Assembly (NCBI GenBank): GCA_027056465.1
Contig: JALUKS010000096.1
Coordinates: 1-10,694 of the forward strand
Direction: 5' to 3'
Length of the DNA stretch: 10,694 nt
Source: Sulfurimonas sp.
Lineage (GTDB): Bacteria; Campylobacterota; Campylobacteria; Campylobacterales; Sulfurimonadaceae
Positions within the stretch are counted from its first letter, which is position 1. Every line of letters begins with the position of its first letter. Positions 1 through 6,813 of the stretch are shown one piece after another. The position numbers were made by a program, and so were the translations under genes. The notes under the pieces were generated by a model. That model ran no database searches and was not told the DNA's origin. It saw only the letters and a list, made by a program, of their open reading frames with translations.

Positions 1-1990
1 AGGCAGGGTCTAACGCCGATCTATTTTTTGTTCGTAGATAAACGCCACTTAGTGCAATGCCATCATATTCGTAGATGATACTTCCTCTACTAGCTGGTGG
101 CTTTTTGAGTCTATCCATCACGATAACGTGCTTATACTCTAAACCCTTAGACTTATGCACGGTAAGCACTCTTACCCCGCTCAAGTCCGAAGCAGCCGCA
201 GCTGTATCGAGTCGCTCATACTCAAAAAGCAGAGCTTCAATATCTTCATATCGATTAGTAGCATGTAAAAAACGGATAAGATGAAAATCATCCGTAGCAA
301 GAGAGAAATTCTCAATCGCTGACTTTAAAATATCAAAAAGACTCTTAGCGTTTAAATCTACAGGATAGATTCTTCTAGGCTCTTGCTCGATAAGCGCAAA
401 AAAGTTCTCTCTGTAAATCTCCTCGCCAAAGTAGAGGTATTTGAGATACTCAAGGAGTGCCTGAACACTTCGCTGGTTGATAAGTTTTGTGGTGGTCTCG
501 GTTACTACCTCTATCTTCGCTGCAACAAGTGTGTTTTTTATCTCTTCGCCATCGCCATTGGTTGCGCAGAGAATTGCTATATCATTGAGGTCTGCACCTG
601 CGTTTATAAAACGCTCTACCTGCTCAAGAGTCTCCTCTAAAAGGGCATCATTTTGCACCACTTCGACATAACCACCATCTGCCTCGGCTCTTACGAGCTG
701 GTCACTGTAGCCTTTTATCTTCTCACGAAAGGTACGATTTACGAACTCTATGACCTCTTTTTGGGAGCGATAATTGGTAAGGAGTTTATCGACCTCAGTC
801 GCGTTTTGTCGCACCACTTCACCAAAGAGTGCGCTCACTCCCCCACGAAATCTATAGATAGACTGCTTCACATCTCCCACAAAAAAGAAACTTCCATTCT
901 CAAAAACGCCATTCCCCGAAGTTATCTCCTCTATGAGAGGTTTAAGAATTTCATACTGCACGATACTTGTATCTTGAAACTCATCAAGAAGCATATGCTC
1001 TATCTTGGCATCAAGCCTAAAGTAGAGAAATTCACTATCATTTAAACGGTGAAGTATCTCATAAACAAGAGCAGTTACATCTGAAAAACTTAGCTCAGAG
1101 TTCTCACGATAGAGTGCTTTTTTAGACTTAATATATATCTCGACAAGCTCATGTAAGGCATAAAAAAAGTTCTGCTCTTTTGCTCTGTAGTATTCACTAA
1201 GTGAACTCTGGATAGTGTGCAAGCATCTGTTCATATCAAGCGTAAAACACTTTTTAAAGACCCAGTACTCTAGCGACTCTTTAACTACCCATGACTTTGC
1301 TTTAAGCTCCTCAAAACTCTCAGCCACTACAGCTTTTTTAAGCGAAGCCGAAGCACCATCGCAACTCGCTACGATGGATTGCAAATCAGCCAATGCACTC
1401 ATCGCACGACTCTCTATCTCATCCGTCTGCACCTGAGTAAATCTTATGCCTGACAACTCCTCTTTTTTGATATAAAACGCATCAAGCAGAGTAAAGATGT
1501 CACTCACTCTCTTTTGAGACTCTAAGGAGAGATTTATCAGCAGGTCGCGTTTCCCTGCAACAGTGACCTCTTTTAAAAAACGCGAAAGAAGCTTCTGCTC
1601 ATGCTGGGCATTAAATGTTGAAAAATCTGGCATCAGTGAAGCATAGAGCGAAAATTTACGAAGAATCTGTGTAAAAAAGCTATCTATGGTCATAATCTTT
1701 GTATTTGCATTTAAGAACTCTTTGAGAAGCGTGTCGCGTTTAGAGAGGAGTTCTGCTTCACTCATCTCGCACACCTTGGCTATCTCTCCCAACTCTCCAC
1801 GAGACTCTAACTGCTCTAGCGTCTCCACGATACGCTCACTCATCTCACGAGCTGCCTTATTTGTAAAGGTAAGAGCCAATATTTTCGATGGTTCTGCTCC
1901 CATAAAAAGCAGAGAGAGGTAACGAACAACAAGCATAAAAGTCTTCCCACTCCCAGCACTTGCCTCATAAGCGAGATTGTTTTTAAACAT
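1..1990 (-). CDS. addA: AddA-like UvrD/RecB-family helicase-nuclease subunit, partial (3' end beyond window)
   Basis: This is the ATP-driven DNA motor subunit expected to pair with AddB in processing double-strand breaks for RecA-dependent repair in the cytoplasm. The frame is open from the ATG at 1990 to the left edge, giving 663 residues with no stop. Superfamily 1A helicase motifs are all readable: Walker A ASAGSGKT at residues 10-17, a TIDSF motif Ia, DEFQDTS at 336-342, GDVKQSIYRFRGG at 372-384, TNYRS at 405-409 and TVHKSKG at 610-616. DEFQDTS and VHKSKG are typical of the RecB/AddA branch. The C-terminal nuclease domain expected of AddA would lie outside the window, so nuclease competence cannot be judged. 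The start is supported by AGGGAGA at 1997-2003, six bases upstream, which lies inside the last codons of the preceding rpn gene; the rpn stop TAG directly abuts this ATG. A general UvrD-like helicase is a less likely reading, given addB close upstream. Confidence 0.93.
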   Translation of the reverse strand, partial: MFKNNLAYEASAGSGKTFMLVVRYLSLLFMGAEPSKILALTFTNKAAREMSERIVETLEQLESRGELGEIAKVCEMSEAELLSKRDTLLKEFLNANTKIMTIDSFFTQILRKFSLYASLMPDFSTFNAQHEQKLLSRFLKEVTVAGKRDLLINLSLESQKRVSDIFTLLDAFYIKKEELSGIRFTQVQTDEIESRAMSALADLQSIVASCDGASASLKKAVVAESFEELKAKSWVVKESLEYWVFKKCFTLDMNRCLHTIQSSLSEYYRAKEQNFFYALHELVEIYIKSKKALYRENSELSFSDVTALVYEILHRLNDSEFLYFRLDAKIEHMLLDEFQDTSIVQYEILKPLIEEITSGNGVFENGSFFFVGDVKQSIYRFRGGVSALFGEVVRQNATEVDKLLTNYRSQKEVIEFVNRTFREKIKGYSDQLVRAEADGGYVEVVQNDALLEETLEQVERFINAGADLNDIAILCATNGDGEEIKNTLVAAKIEVVTETTTKLINQRSVQALLEYLKYLYFGEEIYRENFFALIEQEPRRIYPVDLNAKSLFDILKSAIENFSLATDDFHLIRFLHATNRYEDIEALLFEYERLDTAAAASDLSGVRVLTVHKSKGLEYKHVIVMDRLKKPPASRGSIIYEYDGIALSGVYLRTKNRSALDPA

Positions 1991-2869
1991 CTAAATTCTC
2001 CCTATCTCTTCTCTTGAGAGACCTGTTGATAACACGATAGTATCAATGTCAATATTTGCTTTTAGTAAATTTCTAGCAATATTTATTTTTTCTTGCTCAA
2101 TCCCTTTCTCAATCCCCTGTTTCATCCCATCAATTCTACCAACAACATAAGTTGATTCATAAGCACTTGCTTGGTCGTGGAGTGATTTTTGGTATCTTTC
2201 GTATTCTTCTCTCTCATCATCATCCATTTTTAGGTAGTCTAGTGTCTCTTTTGCTTTGAGTAAACCTTTTGCTATTGGGTTATCAGGTATCTCTTCATTT
2301 TTTAGGAAGTTTATCCATTCATCTAGGCTATCTTTTGAGTTGTTTTCAAAGTTTTTAATTTTTATGAGGTAGTATTCAGGATAGATATTTTCCACATTTT
2401 CTACTTTATAGAGTTCTTTTTGTTTTTCGTTGAGTTGTAGTAAGCTTTTATTATGAAGACCTATAAAGTTAGTAGTTCCTTTATAGATATAGTCATCTCC
2501 ATCTCCGAAGTCAAAGTATAGGATACTAATAGATATTATTTTAGTAACTTTAGCATAGGCATATGACTCTTTCATATGTTCTGTTATAGCTTTACTTGAG
2601 GCATAAAGTATTCTTTGGAGGTAGTCCATCTCTCTATCGTATTGGATCTCTATAAGAACTATCTCTTGTTTTTGGTTTTTAACTTTTATATCTAGTCTAT
2701 TAAATTTATCATCTCTTCTCTCTTGATTACTTTCAGACTCTAGTACTTCTAGGATTGTTATATCTTCTTTTAAGAGTTCAGATAAGAAACCCTCTAAGAT
2801 TTCAAAGTTTGCTTTACTTCTTAGGATTCTTTTTATTGCCCAGTCGAATGAGATTAGTTTTCTTGACAT
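1991..2869 (-). CDS. Rpn-family PD-(D/E)XK nuclease / putative transposase
   Basis: The 292-residue product resembles the Rpn (recombination-promoting nuclease, PF12784-type) family, whose characterised members are DNA endonucleases linked to RecA-independent recombination and, more recently, to phage defence. Family signs are the N-terminal FDWAIK at residues 8-13, then a PD-(D/E)XK-like core with D60 in RLDIKV and E74-x-Q76 in IEIQ. The C-terminal segment (about 252-292) is charged and then helical, ending in a TGLSREEI motif like a small helix-turn-helix. It lies between addB and addA, 61 bases after addB and with no gap before addA. Four 60-base lines counted by hand gave about 28% G+C, against about 46% over six lines of addA/addB, which suggests separate acquisition. 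The ribosome site is modest (AAGG about nine bases before the ATG). No flanking inverted repeats or target duplications were seen. Family assignment is firm; the actual role here is unknown. Confidence 0.88.
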   Translation of the reverse strand: MSRKLISFDWAIKRILRSKANFEILEGFLSELLKEDITILEVLESESNQERRDDKFNRLDIKVKNQKQEIVLIEIQYDREMDYLQRILYASSKAITEHMKESYAYAKVTKIISISILYFDFGDGDDYIYKGTTNFIGLHNKSLLQLNEKQKELYKVENVENIYPEYYLIKIKNFENNSKDSLDEWINFLKNEEIPDNPIAKGLLKAKETLDYLKMDDDEREEYERYQKSLHDQASAYESTYVVGRIDGMKQGIEKGIEQEKINIARNLLKANIDIDTIVLSTGLSREEIGRI

Positions 2870-2930
2870 TTTGTTTGCCTTTTAGATTTTTCTTTGCATT
2901 TATTTTATCTGAAATTGTTTTATGTCCTGA

Positions 2931-5273
2931 TTATCTTCCACAGATAATTTTGTATTCACAATAATTACAGCTCTTCTCATCCTCGCACATCTTAGTATCT
3001 AACTCCTCTACAAGGAGTAAATCTTTGATGTGTGAGCCTAATATCTCTAGCTTCTCCTGCAAAAAGAGTTCTGGAACAATTTTCAGCTCTTTAAGGTCAT
3101 AAAAAGCACAACTCTCTACAGTTCCTAATTCACCAGCTAAGAGATAGTAAAACTCTAACTGAAAATCTGTTGCTTCGGTGAAGTTATTTTTATTATAAAG
3201 GGCGTATGCACCAGTTTTATAATCAAGCACAGAGATTTTATCGCCATTTTTATCGACTCTATCTATCTGCCCTGCTAGAGTGATACCCTTGTAGGGTGCT
3301 TCAAAAAACTCCTCCGTTGCTACCACCTCATACCCCTCGGCGAAGTGAGCGACCTCTTTTGCACCGAAATCTTTGAGTCTGCGTTTTTGTATCTCGATAA
3401 GATAGGCTTCTAGCTCACTCTCTCCTCTGTGTTGCTCTAGCTCTCGCTCTAAATCTTTTTGGAGACTCTTTGCATCTGCATAGCTTCTCTTTTTTGAGTA
3501 GAGTTCTTTGAGTGCTAAATGAACGGCGTTACCTATCTCATACTCTTCGGGCATATCTGAGGGGATATTGTGGTTTTTTAGATGCTTGATGTACTTAAAA
3601 TAGTATCTGCGTTTACAAGTTAGGTATGTTTTGAGTCTTGTTGCTGAGAGTTTGACATCTTTGAAACTATGCTCATAAACTCTATCTTCAAAAACTTTTT
3701 GCTCTTGAATCTCTCTCTCGAAGAGGAGTCCACTCAGAGCTTGTTCATCATATCGAGTGGTGACACTTACTCCTAGCTGTTTTAAAAAACGCGAACCTAC
3801 CGACTCACTTGAACTCACAAAGGAGATGGCTACCTCTTTGGAGGCATTTATCAGTTGTGTGTAGTAGTGTTTTTGTAGGTTTTCTCTGTCATTCATCGTT
3901 GGCAGACCTGCTGCTTCACGAATGGCAGAGTTTAAAAACATATCTTTATCGCTTCGCTTAGGAACATTTTTATCATCAAAATCAACGATGACAACACCAT
4001 CAAACGCGACACTTCTTGTCTCTAGCACTCCCATCACAGTAATCTTACCACCACGAATATCATCGAGAGTTCTTGCTGATAAACGCTGCATAAAGAGTTT
4101 GAGTAGTGATTTGATACGCATACTCTGCATAAAGGAGAGAAGTTTCTCAAAATGAAAAAGCTCCTCTTCGTAGATAGTTATCTCGCGTTTTTCACTAAAA
4201 AGCTCCCCAATCTTTCGCATAGAAGTTATAAAATCAACCTCATTTGCCTCTCTGTAGTAGATACCTAAAAGTTGCACATAGAGTGCATCGCCTACTCTCT
4301 CTCTTCTCGCTCTATTTTCGACCGAATCAAGGTCGATGGCGTCTATACTTGCTTGGAGTTTTATGTAGAGTTGTGAGCGAGTAAATGGCTCTCCCATCGC
4401 TAAGTTAAGATTTGATTTTCTATCAAAACTTTTAAGCAGTTGTGCAAAGCTCTCATTTGGCACGATGATGGCTATCTTCTCTGGGTCATATCCTTTTTTG
4501 ATAAACTCAAATATCTTGTTTTTGACAAAGGCGACTTGCAAGAGTGGTTCACTAAAACTTTCACAAGAGATATTTCTGTTTGGCACTACCTCTTCTCTCT
4601 TAATAACCCTCTTCTCATTGAAGTTTATAGTGTAACTCTTGCCTATCTCTAGCTTTATGCCGAGTGCATCAAAACGCTCCTGCATCTTTGTGTTAAATCT
4701 ACTTGTTGTAAAAAGAAGTGTTAGAGTTGAGAAGTCACAAACTCTCTCTAAGAGTTCAAACTCAAAATTTGTGAGATGTCCATCTATCTGTAGTAGAATA
4801 TTTGGGTTGTGTTTGAGATAGCTTTCATTAAAGGTGTAGAGTTTTGGTAGAAAAATTCTATCTAAATATTTTGAGTCATTGCAGAGTTTCTCATAGCGTT
4901 TATAAAGCTCTGTAAGAATGGCGATATGCTCTTCATATTCAGCATAAATATCTGCACTCATAAGGGAATCTATCTCATAGAGTTCAGCACTTAACTCTCC
5001 AAAAAACTTAAAAATATAAGTGCTATTTTTTGTAAAAGTGAAGAAGTTTCTCTCTATCTGTAGTGCGCTAAAACCATCAAAATCAGAAGCCTCTAAAAGT
5101 AAAAGTGTCCGTGTATCTTCATCTATAAATCTGTAACCCTCAACGATACAGAGCTTTGAGAGAAAATCACTCATAGTAATGTAGTTTGGTAGAAAAAGGG
5201 AAGTAGAACTGACTTGTAGTTGCTCGTGGCGAATTGCACGAGCAGTGGGGAGGACTATGGTTTGGGTATCCAT
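2931..5273 (-). CDS. addB: AddB-like nuclease subunit with C-terminal PD-(D/E)XK domain and Fe-S cysteines
   Basis: Predicted partner of AddA in a RecBCD-like helicase-nuclease that resects broken DNA ends. The 780-residue protein has a long helicase-like N-terminal part without a recognisable Walker A motif, so it probably does not hydrolyse ATP; a degenerate late helicase motif is visible near 413-437 (VLETRSVAFDGVVIVDF). The C-terminal RecB-type nuclease is intact: H585 in GNAVHLAL, D671 in GQIDRVD, the D684-Y-K686 core in LDYKTG, and Q705 in the following helix. C553 together with C769, C772 and C778 (CNYCEYKIIC) form the usual AddB-type iron-sulfur pattern that brackets the nuclease. It is shorter than Bacillus-type AddB, as seen in Helicobacter/Campylobacter homologues. 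The start is backed by AGGAG six bases upstream, fused to the fixH stop codon (TAGGAG at 5280-5285). It is followed after 61 bases by rpn rather than directly by addA. Confidence 0.93.
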   Translation of the reverse strand: MDTQTIVLPTARAIRHEQLQVSSTSLFLPNYITMSDFLSKLCIVEGYRFIDEDTRTLLLLEASDFDGFSALQIERNFFTFTKNSTYIFKFFGELSAELYEIDSLMSADIYAEYEEHIAILTELYKRYEKLCNDSKYLDRIFLPKLYTFNESYLKHNPNILLQIDGHLTNFEFELLERVCDFSTLTLLFTTSRFNTKMQERFDALGIKLEIGKSYTINFNEKRVIKREEVVPNRNISCESFSEPLLQVAFVKNKIFEFIKKGYDPEKIAIIVPNESFAQLLKSFDRKSNLNLAMGEPFTRSQLYIKLQASIDAIDLDSVENRARRERVGDALYVQLLGIYYREANEVDFITSMRKIGELFSEKREITIYEEELFHFEKLLSFMQSMRIKSLLKLFMQRLSARTLDDIRGGKITVMGVLETRSVAFDGVVIVDFDDKNVPKRSDKDMFLNSAIREAAGLPTMNDRENLQKHYYTQLINASKEVAISFVSSSESVGSRFLKQLGVSVTTRYDEQALSGLLFEREIQEQKVFEDRVYEHSFKDVKLSATRLKTYLTCKRRYYFKYIKHLKNHNIPSDMPEEYEIGNAVHLALKELYSKKRSYADAKSLQKDLERELEQHRGESELEAYLIEIQKRRLKDFGAKEVAHFAEGYEVVATEEFFEAPYKGITLAGQIDRVDKNGDKISVLDYKTGAYALYNKNNFTEATDFQLEFYYLLAGELGTVESCAFYDLKELKIVPELFLQEKLEILGSHIKDLLLVEELDTKMCEDEKSCNYCEYKIICGR

Positions 5274-5282
5274 ACCATACTC

Positions 5283-5789
5283 CTAGTATTCGTAAGAGTT
5301 AGCGTTTCTCGTATCTGCTTTTATGTTATAAAATTTGTAATTATCACCAACAGTTACTTTGAGAACAAGATTCCAAACTCCAGCTTTAGGAAATTTTAAT
5401 CCACTAAAAGTATAGATACCATTATGATAAGTTGCTTTTTCTAACTTCTGGTCAAACTTTGCTGTCTCTGGTCTGCTTGTAGCTAAAATGAGTTTTGCAT
5501 TTTTTACTACATCTCCTGCTTTATCGCTTAACTTGTAAGAGACTTCGCTATCAGTAGCTTGAAGTTTTTTTGGAATATAGCTGATAGTGTACTTTTTATC
5601 AAACGCAATTTTTGCTTTAATAAATTTATTGACATTTGCATCTGCATCTTGATACTTTGTCATATAGGCATCACTCTCTTGAATATGAGTAGTGTGTGTT
5701 ACAATAATGGTCGTTACACAAAATCCAAAAACCATTGTAATAGCCCCAGCGATTGCGTAGGGCCAGATTCTACCGTTACTTAAGTTCAT
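5283..5789 (-). CDS. ccoH: FixH/CcoH-family membrane protein, cbb3 oxidase assembly
   Basis: The 168-residue protein has the FixH/CcoH layout: a short cytoplasmic N-terminus with RIWPY at residues 7-11, one membrane helix at about 12-31, then a periplasmic domain starting with the tyrosine-rich region YMTKYQDADANVN (42-54) and ending in a small beta-rich domain. CcoH proteins in other bacteria help assemble or stabilise cbb3 oxidase, and some remain bound to the complex; that role is inferred here from family and position. Its start overlaps the end of the upstream TPM-like gene by 14 bases, and its ribosome site (AAGGAGA) is inside that gene, so the two are likely translationally coupled. 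It ends nine bases before addB. The usual companions ccoG, ccoI and ccoS are not nearby. Confidence 0.85.
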   Translation of the reverse strand: MNLSNGRIWPYAIAGAITMVFGFCVTTIIVTHTTHIQESDAYMTKYQDADANVNKFIKAKIAFDKKYTISYIPKKLQATDSEVSYKLSDKAGDVVKNAKLILATSRPETAKFDQKLEKATYHNGIYTFSGLKFPKAGVWNLVLKVTVGDNYKFYNIKADTRNANSYEY

Positions 5790-6486
5790 TTTTATGTCTC
5801 CTTCTGTATATCATTCTTCTGATATACATAATTGTAGCATATAAAACAAAACTGTAGAAGAACAACTTTACATAAAAGAGTGTCTCCTGATTTGTATTAC
5901 TATCAAAACCGTTACCAAGTTTTACACCCTTTGCATGAGCTATCTGCTGTGCAATATCAAGATAACCATTAAAAAGTGCTGCTGCATACTTTTCATTCAT
6001 CTCACCTTTTTTTGCTCTGCCTCCAAGTAGAGGAAGTATAGTACCTCCAGTTGTTGTAAGCATACTTTTAAACTCATCCCAACTCTTTGCATAAAATGCA
6101 GCCATCATAAAACCCTGCACATAAGATGTAACGGGACTCAGTACCTGTTTTTTGTCAAAATATTTATATAAAGATTTCTCATTTGCTTCAATATCGACTA
6201 TAGAATTCATTTCAGAAAATGACAAAAGAACTGTTGGCTCTTTAAAATCTTTTAGTAGATTTTGCTCATATTGATACATTTCCATATCTTTAGGTAACTT
6301 TTTAATAACAACAAGTTTTAAACTAATACCTGTCTGTTTATATAAATCAGCTCCTAAAAGTTCTAACTCATTAGAAAATGCTGGCTTATGAATAACTTCA
6401 TCTTTATATAAATACTCTGCTACTAATTGTGTTTGGAAAAACAGTGTGAGGGTGAGGGCAAGAAGCCCTCTTTTATAGATACTCAA
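5776..6486 (-). CDS. TPM-like periplasmic protein with signal peptide and C-terminal membrane anchor
   Basis: The 236-residue product has an N-terminal signal sequence (basic YKRG, hydrophobic core about 8-18, likely cleavage after LVA at 21-23), an exported domain, one membrane helix at about 204-222, and a strongly basic cytoplasmic tail (RRMIYRRRHK). Residues 40-116 follow the pattern of a TPM domain (YgcG/Psb32 type): a helix, TGISLKLVVIKKLP, a helix, then TVLLSF and a following acidic strand. This fold match is inferred by eye and is only moderately secure. The domain is linked in other bacteria to membrane-protein quality control and photosystem repair, but no function should be assumed here. 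The start is TTG at 6486, chosen because the signal peptide begins right there and the in-frame codon four upstream is TAG. Its ribosome site is weak, so it may depend on translation of the small gene ending nine bases upstream. The 14-base overlap with fixH ties it to oxidase assembly by context. Confidence 0.8.
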   Translation of the reverse strand: MSIYKRGLLALTLTLFFQTQLVAEYLYKDEVIHKPAFSNELELLGADLYKQTGISLKLVVIKKLPKDMEMYQYEQNLLKDFKEPTVLLSFSEMNSIVDIEANEKSLYKYFDKKQVLSPVTSYVQGFMMAAFYAKSWDEFKSMLTTTGGTILPLLGGRAKKGEMNEKYAAALFNGYLDIAQQIAHAKGVKLGNGFDSNTNQETLFYVKLFFYSFVLYATIMYIRRMIYRRRHKNELK

Positions 6487-6495
6487 GGTAACTAC

Positions 6496-6585
6496 CTAAC
6501 CAACAAAAAGATGATTTGGTGTCACCACAGCATAAAGTGTGTACACGGCCATAATTACAAGACCCCATGAAAGAATTTTTTCCAT
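6496..6585 (-). CDS. 29-residue single-helix membrane protein in the cco operon
   Basis: This short gene falls below normal ORF length cutoffs but is well supported. It starts with ATG at 6585, seven bases after AGGAG, which is fused to the stop codon of the DUF4006-type gene (TAGGAG at 6593-6598), and it ends with TAG at 6496-6498. The product is MEKILSWGLVIMAVYTLYAV followed by VTPNHLFVG: a short polar start, one hydrophobic helix at about 4-22, and a brief tail ending near a proline. It fills the only gap between the DUF4006-type gene and the TPM-like gene, with 10 and 9 bases on either side. Small one-helix subunits such as CcoM are known in Pseudomonas cbb3 oxidases, so an accessory subunit or assembly factor is a fair inference; I do not recognise a specific family. 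The frame is the same as that of the next gene, separated from it by this TAG. Confidence 0.75.
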   Translation of the reverse strand: MEKILSWGLVIMAVYTLYAVVTPNHLFVG

Positions 6586-6595
6586 CTTTATACTC

Positions 6596-6811
6596 CTACT
6601 TCACATTTACAGAAACTATATGTTTATAGTTTTCTGTAGAGATTCTTTTAATGTTTTTTTCATCTTTTACTTTGTAAAAGTTTTCTGCATTTGCTTGAGC
6701 TACACTCATCGCATTTACAGTTAAAAACGCTAAAATACTTAATAGTAACCCAGTTGCAATAAGCATACCAGTGATACCATCTAGAGCAAAAATACTTCTA
6801 TTTTCATTCAT
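6596..6811 (-). CDS. DUF4006-type small membrane protein
   Basis: The 71-residue protein has a short N-terminus (MNENRSIFALDG), one membrane helix at about 11-34 and a charged C-terminal tail rich in Lys and Glu that is probably periplasmic. Size, position directly after ccoP and the IFALDGITGMLIA start match the DUF4006 family, which as I recall sits next to cbb3 oxidase genes across Campylobacterota; its function is not established. It begins only two bases after the ccoP stop. AAGGAG inside the ccoP end is its ribosome site, implying coupled translation and perhaps fixed stoichiometry with CcoP. The tail has no Cys-x-x-Cys-His, so it is not a cytochrome. A structural or assembly role for the oxidase is inferred from context only. 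Confidence 0.82.
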   Translation of the reverse strand: MNENRSIFALDGITGMLIATGLLLSILAFLTVNAMSVAQANAENFYKVKDEKNIKRISTENYKHIVSVNVK

Positions 6812-6813
6812 AT

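Noticed and set aside
383..1045. Plus-strand open frames at 383-640 and 653-1045
   Set aside because: They lie antisense to addA helicase motifs that are clearly coding on the minus strand; no ribosome site or recognisable protein content.
1985..2935. Insertion-sequence ends or target duplications flanking rpn
   Set aside because: No inverted repeats or short direct duplications were seen by eye at the two borders, so it is not called a mobile element despite its transposase-like family name.
2931..5273. ATP-binding helicase activity for AddB
   Set aside because: The N-terminal region lacks a Gly-rich Walker A motif, so only the nuclease and scaffold roles are claimed.
6539..6724. Plus-strand open frame opposite the DUF4006-type gene and the 29-residue gene
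   Set aside because: The minus strand has ribosome sites and sensible membrane proteins here; the plus frame is their shadow.
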